The notes: generated from the sequence alone by a model not told the origin. Counted from the stretch's first letter, positions 1-5,845 are shown. The stretch is 5,845 nt of DNA from JAIVGV01 sp035295985 (GCA_035295985.1 DATHBT010000161.1:1-5845); one strand, 5' to 3'. Translations and numbers: made by a program.

Positions 1-1656
1 CAGTCGGCCGCGGAGGCCCGGCCGCGTCTCGTGCTGCTCATCGTCGTCGATCAGTTCCGCGCAGACTTCCTCGAACGCTTCGGCGATCTGTTCGCCGAGA
101 ACGGCTTAGGGCGGCTCGCCGAGCGCGGCGCTTCGTGGGCCAACACGCACTACGATCACACGCCGACCTACACCGCGCCCGGCCACGCCACGCTGATGAC
201 GGGGACGTGGCCCGCGCAGAACGGCATCGTCGGCAACCTCTGGTTCGACCGCGAGGCGGGCCGCGTCGTGGAGAACATCGCCGACCCGGACGACCGCCCC
301 GGCCAGACGCGCTACCAGCTCATAGGCGGCGCGCCGAACGAGCTGCCCGCCAGCCCGCGCCGCCTCGCGGCCTCGACCGTCGGCGACGAGCTGCGCCTCA
401 CGACGGCCGGCCGCTCGAAAGTTATCGGCATATCAAGCAAGAACCGGAGCGCGATCCTGCCCGCAGGCCGCCACGCATCGGCCGCCTACTGGTTCAGCAC
501 GCAGACGGGCCGCATGGTCACGTCGAGCTACTACTTCGGCGACGTGCCGCAGTGGGTCAAACAGTTCAACGAGTCGAAGCCGGCCGACAAGCTCTTCGGC
601 GCGAAGTGGGACTACCTGCTCGGCTCCAACACCGAGTACCTGCGCCGCGCCGGGCTGGACTCGCCGCCGTGGGAGAACATCGGCAACGCGCGCGGCGACA
701 CGAACGCCTTCCCGCACACGCTGACGGGCGGCGCGGACTCTCCGGGGCCGGCCTTCTACGGCTCGATTGACTACACGCCCTTCGGCAACGACCTGCTCGT
801 CGAGTTCGCCCGGCAGGCCATCGACGGCGAGGCGCTCGGCGCGGACGCCGACACGGACGTTCTCAGCGTCAGCTTCTCGGCCAACGACTACGTGGGCCAC
901 CGCTTCGGCCCCTACAGCCACGAGGCGATGGACGCGGCGCTGCGCGTTGACCGCCAGATCGGCGCGCTGCTCGACCACGTCGATTCGCGCGTCGGCCTGC
1001 AAAACACGCTCGTCGCCTTCACGGCCGATCACGGCTGCGCGCCGATCCCCGAACACGCCTCGGCCCTGGGCCTTCCGGGCGGGCGCATCGGGAGCGCGGA
1101 AATCCTGGGCGCGATCAGGAGCGCCGTCCGCGCCAACTTCTCGAAGCCGAATGAGCGCGACACGACGGCCGACTACGTGCTCGACTCGTTCCTGAATGCC
1201 AACGTCTTCTTCAACACCGCGGCGCTCGCGCGCGACCGGATAGACCGCCGCGAGATCGAGCGCGTCGCGGGCGAGGCTGCCCTGACCGTCCCCGGCATCA
1301 CGCGCTACTTCACGCGCACGCAGCTTCTGGCCGCCGAGGTCGATCCGACCGACGACATCGCGCGCCGCGTGCTCCACGGCTTCCACCCGCGCCGCAGCGG
1401 CGATCTCCTGATCGTCACGGAGCCTTACAAGTACCTGTCCGAGGGCACATTCTCGATCCCGGCGACGCACGGCTCGCCCTACTCTTACGACACGCACGTG
1501 CCGCTCATGATCATGGGCGCGGGCGTCGTGCCGGGCCGCCGCAGCGAGCAGGCGACGCCGGCCGACCTCGCGCCGACGCTCGCCGCGCTGCTGCGGCTCA
1601 ACCCGCCAAGCAACTCGACGGGCCGCGTCCTGCGCGAAGCCTTCGCGCAGCGTTGA
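1..1656 (+). CDS. pafA: PafA-like alkaline phosphatase (5' end outside window)
   Basis: This is a phosphate-irrepressible-type alkaline phosphatase of the alkaline phosphatase superfamily. The family hydrolyses phosphate monoesters with two zinc ions in the periplasm or at the cell surface. Numbering from the GTG at 31, I see the metal ligand D7 (VVDQFR), nucleophile T48 (PTYTAPGHATLMTG), N69 (GIVGN), K137 and R139 (SSKNRSAILPAGR), D286 and H290 (NDYVGHRFGP), D333-H334 (TADHG) and H480 (ATHGS). The spacings D7-T48 (41), T48-N69 (21), D286-H290 (4) and D286-D333 (47) equal those recalled for Elizabethkingia PafA (D38, T79, N100, D305, H309, D352). The K-x-R pair marks the monoesterase branch rather than diesterase relatives. 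The frame stays open to base 1, encoding QSAAEARPRL just before the first core strand, so the GTG at 31 is not the true start; a signal peptide probably lies upstream. Length fits the family (about 550 residues). The stop is at 1654-1656, three bases before a heptad repeat. Pathway beyond phosphate scavenging is unknown. Confidence 0.92.
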   Translation, partial: QSAAEARPRLVLLIVVDQFRADFLERFGDLFAENGLGRLAERGASWANTHYDHTPTYTAPGHATLMTGTWPAQNGIVGNLWFDREAGRVVENIADPDDRPGQTRYQLIGGAPNELPASPRRLAASTVGDELRLTTAGRSKVIGISSKNRSAILPAGRHASAAYWFSTQTGRMVTSSYYFGDVPQWVKQFNESKPADKLFGAKWDYLLGSNTEYLRRAGLDSPPWENIGNARGDTNAFPHTLTGGADSPGPAFYGSIDYTPFGNDLLVEFARQAIDGEALGADADTDVLSVSFSANDYVGHRFGPYSHEAMDAALRVDRQIGALLDHVDSRVGLQNTLVAFTADHGCAPIPEHASALGLPGGRIGSAEILGAIRSAVRANFSKPNERDTTADYVLDSFLNANVFFNTAALARDRIDRREIERVAGEAALTVPGITRYFTRTQLLAAEVDPTDDIARRVLHGFHPRRSGDLLIVTEPYKYLSEGTFSIPATHGSPYSYDTHVPLMIMGAGVVPGRRSEQATPADLAPTLAALLRLNPPSNSTGRVLREAFAQR

Positions 1657-1658
1657 CC

Positions 1659-1785
1659 AGCTGTTAGCTAAAAGCTGTTGGCTGTTAGCTATTAGCTGTT
1701 AGCCGGAAGAAAACAGCTTCCTGCTTCCACCCTCGGTCTTTTGTTTTGCTAACAGCTAACAGCTAACAGCTAATAGCTAACAGCT
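1659..1785. repeat. Heptanucleotide inverted repeat, AGCTGTT family
   Basis: The left arm (1659-1703) is six consecutive 7-bp units, AGCTGTT, AGCTAAA, AGCTGTT, GGCTGTT, AGCTATT and AGCTGTT, followed by AGC. The right arm (1748-1785) is the opposite orientation: GCTAACA three times, GCTAATA, GCTAACA, then GCT. Pairing 1666-1703 with 1748-1785 gives a 38-position stem with 32 Watson-Crick pairs, two G-U pairs and four mismatches (1691/1760 and 1670-1672/1779-1781), around a 44-nt loop. A shifted register pairs 1681-1703 perfectly with 1762-1784 (23 bp). The loop holds a small GGAAG/CTTCC hairpin (1705-1709 with 1717-1721) and a T-rich stretch near 1738-1747. The array fills most of the 140-bp gap after the phosphatase gene. 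It could terminate upstream transcription or structure the leader of the next gene; neither is proven. It resembles in style the heptad short tandem repeats (STRR) described in filamentous cyanobacteria. Confidence 0.93.
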
Positions 1786-1796
1786 CCTAAAGAATT

Positions 1797-4496
1797 ATGA
1801 ACCGGAAGAAGCTTACCCAGTCGTGCCGCCTGCAACTCGTCGTCTGCTGCCTGCTGTTCGGGTTCGTCGCGCCGGGTGCGTTCGCGCAGGGCGAGAAGGG
1901 GCCGGCGCAGAAGAAGCCGACGCCCGCGGCGAAGAGAACGACGCCCGCCGCGAAGAAGCCGGCGGCGGGCGAAAGGCAGGCGCAGGCCGGGGTCGCGCTC
2001 TCGCCGGAGGACGAGGCGGCGCTGAAGGCGCGGCTCGAAGAGATTCTGAAGCTGCCGGCGTGGGAGCGCGTCGCCGAGCTTGAGGACTTCCTCGATCTGG
2101 AGATGCCGGACGCGCTGGAGCTGCGCGCGCTTGAACACATGGTCAGCTCGCTCGCGGCCTTCGCCGACGAGCGGCTGCGCGCGGGCGAGACGGCGCGCGG
2201 CGTCGATCTCTTCCGCCAAGCCGTGCGCGTCGCGCCGGACGACATGAGCGACCGGCTCTTCGTCGAGGTCGTCTCGCAGTTTCCCGCCAACCTCTACCTG
2301 CTGGGCCAGCGAGAGGCGGCCTTCGAGCTGATGGGCCGCATCGAGCGCCGCGTGAAAGACAACCCGAAGCGGCTGCTCGCGCTCGCCCCCTTCTACCTGA
2401 ACATGGAGCGGGCCGACGAGGCCGCCCGCCTTGCCGCCGCGGCCGTGAAGCTCGCGCCCGGCATGCCGATGGCGCACCTCGCGCTGGGCGCGGCCCTGCG
2501 CCAGTCGCTCCGCCTCGAAGAGGCCGAGCGCGAGTACGCGCGCGCCCTCGAACTCGATCCCAAATCCACGGCCGCGCGCCAGAGCCTCGGCGATCTGCGC
2601 CGCGCCGCCGGCCGCGCCGGCGAGGCCCTCGCGCTCTACCGCGAGCTGCTCGACTCCGATCCGAAGAACGCCGGCGCGCGCGGCGGCCTCGTGCTCGCAC
2701 TCTTCGACGCCGGCCAGCGCGAGGAGGCCGAGCGCGAACTCGAAGCCGCGCTCTCGGAAGACCCTAAGAACCTTCCGCTGCTCGCGGGCGCGGCCTACTG
2801 GCACGCCGCGCGCGGCGACTCGCGTCGCGCGCTTGAGCTGGCCGAGCGCGCCGTCAACGTCGAGCCGCGCCACCCGTGGGCGCAGATCGCCCTGGCGCGC
2901 GCCCTCGTCGCCGCGAAGCGCCCGCTCGACGCCGAGCGCGCACTGCGTTTCGCGCGCCTGCACGCCAACTTCCCCACGCTCGACTACGAACTCGCCAACG
3001 CCCTCGCCGCGGCCGGACTCTACGACGAGGCGGCCGAAACCCTCGCCGAGCGTTTCACGCTCAAGGGCGGCCGCGTCGCGTCGCGTCTGGCCGGACGGGT
3101 CGAAGCGACGAACGAGAGCTTCGTCGAACTGCTCGCGCCGGAGCGGCGCGCGAGCTTCTTCCAGCACGCGGCGGCCGAGACGGAGGAGAACGCGCGCCGG
3201 CTGAAGTCTCTGCTCGCGCTCTACGCATCGACGCGCGCCTCGGACGAGTCGGCGCCGAACGAGGCGGCCGTCGCCGCCGTCGCCGAGCAGTTCGCGCGCG
3301 GCGACGACGAGATGCGCGCCTTCCGCCAGCTCTACGCCGCGAACCGTCTGCTCCGCCGCCGCGCGGCCGTCCCCACGGCGCTCGCGCTCATCGACGCGGC
3401 GCGCAAGAGCGTGGAGGCGGGACTCGAAGCCCCGCAGGCCCCGGTCGCCGCGATGGCCGACGATCTGCGCGAGCTGCGCGAGCGGGCTATCAGGCAGGGC
3501 GCGTCGGCGGGCGTGCCGGAGGTGTCGCGCAGCATGCTGTCGAACATCGTCCGCGGCCGGATCGAGGAGGCGCACGGCTGGGCCCTCTTCAACCAGGGCA
3601 AGGTCGAGGAGGCCATCGCGTCGCTCCGGGCCGCGCTGACCGTGCTGCCGGAGACGAGCGGCTACTGGCGCGCGGCGCAGTGGCGTCTGGGCGTCGCCCT
3701 CGCCACGGCCGGCAACCAACGCGAGGCCTTGGCCTCCTATATCAAGGCCTACGATCCGAACCGGCCCGACCCCGCGCGCCGCGCCGTCATCACCGCGCTC
3801 TACCGCAAAGTCCACGGCTCGACCGCCGGCATAGACCTGCGGTTGCCTTCGGCGGTAGAGGCGCAGGGGGCGGCGCAGTCGCAGCCGCTCGCTCAGCCCG
3901 ATCCGACAGCGTCGCCCTCGCCCGAAGTTAGGGCCGACGAAACGAAGCGCGACGAGCCGACGCCCGCGCCGGAGAGCGCGCCGATGCCTTCGCCTTCGCC
4001 CGAATCAACGCCTGCGCCCGAGGCCACGCCCGATGTCGCCCCGTCGCCGGAGCCTTCCCCCGAAGGCGCGCGCGCGCGCGAAGGAGCCGCGCCGACTCCC
4101 GCCGCCAAAACCGTTGAGACCGGAAACGCGAAAACCGCCGCCGACGCCGCGCGGCCCGCGGAGACGGCGGGCGCGCCCTCCCGTGCTGGCCGGACGCGGC
4201 GCACCTTCCCGACCCGTGAGCAGTGCACGCTCGCCGTCGCCGGGGAATCGCTCTCGCTCGCCGTCGGCGGCAGCGCGACAATCGTCGCCCGCCTCGAAGG
4301 CGGCGGCGACCTCACGCGGCTGACGGCCACCACGCCCCACTGGTCCGACATCGTCATCCTGCGCGAGCCTTCGAACGACGCCGAGCCGGACACCGCCCGC
4401 TTCACCATCAACTCGATCAGCAGGACGCCCGGAACCTTCTCCGTCGCCCTCAAGTCGCCCTGCGGCACGAAAGAGATCACCATCACGGTCAAATAA
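1797..4496 (+). CDS. Exported TPR-repeat protein, unknown function
   Basis: This 899-residue protein matches no named family I can recognise. Residues 1-30 form a signal peptide: NRKK, a hydrophobic core around LQLVVCCLLFGFV, and an AFA/Q cleavage site. No convincing lipobox is seen, so a periplasmic or surface location is inferred. Residues 34-60 are a Lys/Pro/Ala linker (KKPTPAAK, TTPAAKKP). Residues 68-190 are charged helices. TPR-like 34-residue units run from about 190 to 392, with A-x-x-L/G-x-A-L and E/D-A near x-L-D-P boundaries (LELDPKS, LLDSDPKN, LSEDPKN, NVEPRHP). Residues 420-585 are helical without clear TPR spacing, and two more TPR-like units lie at about 588-655. Residues 696-800 are a Pro/Glu/Ser/Ala linker. 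Residues 805-899 look beta-rich, resembling an Ig-like sandwich, with C810 and C889 placed for a disulfide. The ATG gives a well-formed signal peptide although no strong Shine-Dalgarno precedes it. A scaffold or assembly role is typical of TPR proteins, but the partner is unknown. Confidence 0.88.
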   Translation: MNRKKLTQSCRLQLVVCCLLFGFVAPGAFAQGEKGPAQKKPTPAAKRTTPAAKKPAAGERQAQAGVALSPEDEAALKARLEEILKLPAWERVAELEDFLDLEMPDALELRALEHMVSSLAAFADERLRAGETARGVDLFRQAVRVAPDDMSDRLFVEVVSQFPANLYLLGQREAAFELMGRIERRVKDNPKRLLALAPFYLNMERADEAARLAAAAVKLAPGMPMAHLALGAALRQSLRLEEAEREYARALELDPKSTAARQSLGDLRRAAGRAGEALALYRELLDSDPKNAGARGGLVLALFDAGQREEAERELEAALSEDPKNLPLLAGAAYWHAARGDSRRALELAERAVNVEPRHPWAQIALARALVAAKRPLDAERALRFARLHANFPTLDYELANALAAAGLYDEAAETLAERFTLKGGRVASRLAGRVEATNESFVELLAPERRASFFQHAAAETEENARRLKSLLALYASTRASDESAPNEAAVAAVAEQFARGDDEMRAFRQLYAANRLLRRRAAVPTALALIDAARKSVEAGLEAPQAPVAAMADDLRELRERAIRQGASAGVPEVSRSMLSNIVRGRIEEAHGWALFNQGKVEEAIASLRAALTVLPETSGYWRAAQWRLGVALATAGNQREALASYIKAYDPNRPDPARRAVITALYRKVHGSTAGIDLRLPSAVEAQGAAQSQPLAQPDPTASPSPEVRADETKRDEPTPAPESAPMPSPSPESTPAPEATPDVAPSPEPSPEGARAREGAAPTPAAKTVETGNAKTAADAARPAETAGAPSRAGRTRRTFPTREQCTLAVAGESLSLAVGGSATIVARLEGGGDLTRLTATTPHWSDIVILREPSNDAEPDTARFTINSISRTPGTFSVALKSPCGTKEITITVK
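4066..4080. repeat. Short GC dinucleotide run inside the TPR gene
   Basis: Fifteen bases of strictly alternating G and C lie within the coding sequence for the Pro/Glu-rich linker, where they encode part of G-A-R-A-R-E. Alternating GC can slip during replication, and a 2-base change here would truncate the protein before the C-terminal module. The host is very GC-rich, so chance is the simplest explanation. Confidence 0.7.
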
Positions 4497-4501
4497 GAGC
4501 C

Positions 4502-4576
4502 GTAAACCGTGAACCGTGACGGGTGACAGGGGAGAACCTTCTTCCCCTGTCAACCGTCACGGTTTACCCGTCACGG
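4502..4576. repeat. Heptanucleotide inverted repeat, GTGACGG family
   Basis: On the plus strand four phased 7-bp units run from 4502 to 4529: GTAAACC, GTGAACC, GTGACGG and GTGACAG, followed by GGG. Read on the minus strand, a second set runs from 4574 down to 4547: GTGACGG, GTAAACC, GTGACGG and TTGACAG, again followed by GGG. The two arrays face each other around a short spacer. The unit differs from the AGCTGTT family upstream of the TPR gene, but period, phasing and inverted layout are the same. The right part (4560-4574) lies inside the 3' end of the thioredoxin gene. Confidence 0.92.
4509..4567. terminator. Strong hairpin between convergent genes, probable bidirectional terminator
   Basis: Positions 4509-4533 pair with 4543-4567 over 25 positions with one G-A mismatch (4523/4553) and one G-U pair (4511/4565), closing a 9-nt loop (4534-4542). 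It sits between the TPR stop (4496) and the thioredoxin stop (4557-4559), where a two-way terminator is expected. No U-run follows the stem on either strand, so it is not a canonical intrinsic terminator. It may instead stop polymerase poorly, protect 3' ends, or simply be a by-product of the heptad repeat. The stem itself is clear; the terminator role is inferred. Confidence 0.6.
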
Positions 4577-5030
4577 CATTTAGGCGTGCGGCGATGGCCT
4601 GCTTGGGCTGGAGGCCCACGATGCGGTCGGCGGGGCGTCCGTCTTTGAAGATGATGAGCGTGGGGATGCTCTGCACCTGGAAGCGGGAGGCGGTGACGGG
4701 GTTGGCGTCAACGTCGAGCTTGGCTATGCGGTAGCGGCCGCCCGACTCGGCGGCCAACTCGTCGAGCGCGGGCGCGATCATGCGGCACGGGCCGCACCAC
4801 GCGGCCCAGAAGTCGACGAGCACGGGCACGGGGCCTGCGCCCAACACCTCGCGCTCGAACGTCTGATCGGTGACGACGAAGGGCTTGTCCTCGCCCGCGC
4901 CGCCCCGCGACCGCCCGCCCGGCGCGAGCGGCGCGCCGCACCGGCCGCAGACGGGCACCCGCTTGCCGGCCGCCGCGTCGTCAACGCGGTTGCGCGCGGC
5001 GCAGTTCGGGCAGGTCACGACCGATCCCAC
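4557..5030 (-). CDS. trxC: Thioredoxin with N-terminal zinc finger (thioredoxin 2 type)
   Basis: This is a 157-residue cytoplasmic thioredoxin that reduces protein disulfides. Residues 7-31 form a zinc finger with C7-x-x-C10 and C28-x-x-C31 (CPNC, CGRC), as in E. coli TrxC (C5, C8, C25, C28); the stretch NRV and CGRCGAPL also fit that family. A Gly/Arg-rich linker (about 36-49) joins it to the thioredoxin fold. The active site is WCGPC with C79 and C82, and the cis-proline is P123 in SIPT. TrxC is known in E. coli to be linked to oxidative stress, with zinc binding tuning its redox behaviour; no such regulation is visible here. The start is GTG at 5028-5030, supported by a strong Shine-Dalgarno and by the finger's distance from the N terminus. 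It lies 25 bp downstream of the regulator gene. The last five residues (VTGKP) and the stop are encoded by a heptad intergenic repeat, so this tail is not expected to be conserved. Confidence 0.94.
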   Translation of the reverse strand: MGSVVTCPNCAARNRVDDAAAGKRVPVCGRCGAPLAPGGRSRGGAGEDKPFVVTDQTFEREVLGAGPVPVLVDFWAAWCGPCRMIAPALDELAAESGGRYRIAKLDVDANPVTASRFQVQSIPTLIIFKDGRPADRIVGLQPKQAIAARLNAVTGKP

Positions 5031-5034
5031 GTAT

Positions 5035-5042
5035 CTCCCCCC
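5035..5042 (-). promoter_or_regulatory. Ribosome binding site for the thioredoxin gene
   Basis: Read on the minus strand, GGGGGGAG is followed by ATAC and then the GTG start at 5030. This purine-rich site at close spacing is why the GTG at 5030 is preferred over the GTG four codons later. It lies inside the 25-bp gap after the regulator stop. Confidence 0.75.
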
Positions 5043-5055
5043 GCGGTTAACAACC

Positions 5056-5845
5056 TCAGTCGAACTTGCGGATGATGCTGCGGCGGCGGCGCGCGGCGGG
5101 CGTGCGCGCCGGGAGCAGGCTCTTGTTGCGGTTCTTGAGCCGCCAGTTGAGCGACTCGTGGTGGCGGAAGCCGAGCAGGCGCGCGGCGTGCGAGACGCGC
5201 CCGCGCGCGTCGTGCAGCGCGCGCTCGATCAGGTTCTCCTCGAAGCGCTTGACCTCGTCCTTGAAGGAGAAGTTGGCCCACGGCTCCGCGAAGTCCGCGC
5301 CGCCCGTGTCGTGGCGCAGGGCGAGCGTTTCGACCGCGGCCGGGCCGACGGTCGAGCCGTCTTCCGCGCGACTGATCGTGCGCTCGACGAGCGCGCGCAG
5401 TTCGTCGGCGTTCCCGCCGAGCAGCGGCAGCCGTCGCATCGCGGCGAGCGCCTCGGGCGCGAAGCCCACGCGCTTGCCCGCGCGCGCGCAGGCTTCGGCG
5501 GCGAACCGCTCGGCCAGCGCGGGGATGTCTTCGGGCCGCGAGCGCAGCGGCGCGAGTTCCAGCCGGCGCGCTTCGAGCGCGTAGTAGAGCGCGTCGCCGA
5601 GCCGTCCCGCGGCCCGCTCCTCTTCAAGTAGCCGCGAGGTGGCGGCGATGACGAGCGTGCCGCCGTCGGCGCGCTCGATTGTTTCGAGCAGCCGCGCCTG
5701 ATCGAGTTGGCTGAGTTCGGCGACTTCCGGGACGAAGAGCGTCGCGCCCCGCGCGACCCGCCCGAATCCTTCCGCGCCGAAGACCGCGAACTCGCCTCCG
5801 CCGCGCGCCTGCTCGGCTTCCGCCACCACGAGTCGCTCAACTGGC
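5056..5845 (-). CDS. Sigma54-activator-like regulator with degenerate AAA+ domain and Fis-type HTH (5' end outside window)
   Basis: The open frame runs off the right window edge (PVERL precedes the GTG at 5829), so only the C-terminal part is visible. Numbering from that GTG, residues 1 to about 155 align without gaps in the central motifs to the sigma54-interacting AAA+ domain: TLFVPEV (30-36), VIAATSR (60-66), ALYYALE (80-86), LAPLRSRPEDIPALAERF (92-109) and GGNADELR (138-145). Key residues are replaced: P34 for the Walker B Asp, GGGEFA (10-15) for GAFTGA, G78 and A84 for the two Arg fingers, and D142 for the sensor II Arg. ATPase and sigma54 remodelling are therefore unlikely. Residues 188-235 are a Fis-type HTH (FKDEVKRFEENLIERAL, then RVSHAARLLGF), so DNA binding is probably kept. 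A basic tail ends the protein (RTPAARRRRSIIRKFD). The Walker A and any sensory domain lie outside. It precedes the thioredoxin gene by 25 bp, suggesting one transcript. Confidence 0.85.
   Translation of the reverse strand, partial: PVERLVVAEAEQARGGGEFAVFGAEGFGRVARGATLFVPEVAELSQLDQARLLETIERADGGTLVIAATSRLLEEERAAGRLGDALYYALEARRLELAPLRSRPEDIPALAERFAAEACARAGKRVGFAPEALAAMRRLPLLGGNADELRALVERTISRAEDGSTVGPAAVETLALRHDTGGADFAEPWANFSFKDEVKRFEENLIERALHDARGRVSHAARLLGFRHHESLNWRLKNRNKSLLPARTPAARRRRSIIRKFD

Noticed and set aside
31..33. GTG as the start of the phosphatase gene
   Set aside because: It falls inside the first core strand, three codons into a conserved segment, and the frame is open to base 1; no ribosome binding site precedes it. 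The true start lies outside the window.
433..1497. Antisense open frame (354 codons) across the phosphatase gene
   Set aside because: The sense strand carries a full set of PafA motifs; the antisense product is low-complexity Arg/Val/Ala with no recognisable motif.
1742..1771. Sigma70 promoter (TTGTTT with TAACAG) ahead of the TPR gene
   Set aside because: The -10 match is poor and is created by the repeat itself; I cannot separate it from chance.
1659..1785. CRISPR array
   Set aside because: Units are 7 bp, contiguous and inverted, with no spacers and no cas genes.
1797..1860. Lipoprotein signal in the TPR protein (Cys17-Cys18)
   Set aside because: The cysteines lie in the middle of the hydrophobic core and the preceding residues do not form a lipobox; a standard signal peptidase I site (AFA/Q) fits better.
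1770..3815. Long antisense open frame (681 codons) across the TPR gene
   Set aside because: Its product is Arg/Gly/Ala-rich with no domain, and it opposes a sense frame with signal peptide, TPR pattern and C-terminal module. Long antisense frames are expected in very GC-rich genes.
4870..5631. Plus-strand open frame (253 codons) opposite the thioredoxin and regulator genes
   Set aside because: It crosses two well-supported minus-strand genes and shows no domain; it is a shadow of their GC bias.

Overview
The window is a GC-rich bacterial chromosome segment with four protein genes in two convergent pairs. It holds no RNA gene, insertion sequence, integrase or CRISPR array that I can support. 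Acidobacteriota, perhaps the Blastocatellia group, is my best guess for the host. That rests on the combination of a PafA-type phosphatase, an exported TPR protein with Pro/Ala linkers, a Fis-type regulator with a basic tail, and heptanucleotide repeats between genes. It is inference; no rRNA or other marker is present to prove it.

Layout. (1) Positions 1-1656, plus strand: the C-terminal bulk of a periplasmic PafA-like alkaline phosphatase, cut by the left window edge, with every expected catalytic and metal-binding residue visible. (2) Positions 1657-1796: an intergenic gap almost filled by two inverted arrays of a 7-bp unit (AGCTGTT and variants) that can fold into a 38-bp imperfect stem. 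(3) Positions 1797-4496, plus strand: an 899-residue exported TPR protein with a Lys/Pro/Ala linker, a TPR core, a Pro/Glu-rich linker and a small beta-rich C-terminal module bracketed by two cysteines. (4) Positions 4497-4577: a second inverted array of a different 7-bp unit (GTGACGG/GTAAACC), forming a 25-position stem between the converging genes and running into the 3' end of the next gene. (5) Positions 4557-5030, minus strand: a thioredoxin with an N-terminal CxxC/CxxC zinc finger (TrxC type). (6) Positions 5056-5845, minus strand: the C-terminal part of a sigma54-activator-like regulator, cut by the right window edge, with AAA+ and Fis-type helix-turn-helix regions.

How the genes relate. 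The phosphatase and TPR protein both act outside the cytoplasm, but nothing shows that they share a pathway. The regulator lies 25 bp upstream of the thioredoxin gene on the same strand, so they probably share a transcript; a redox or stress link is a guess. Two things deserve most attention. The regulator's AAA+ domain has lost its Walker B aspartate, GAFTGA loop, both arginine-finger positions and the sensor II arginine, so it should not work as a classical sigma54 activator. The other is the pair of heptad-phased inverted repeats, one of which supplies the last codons and the stop of the thioredoxin gene.
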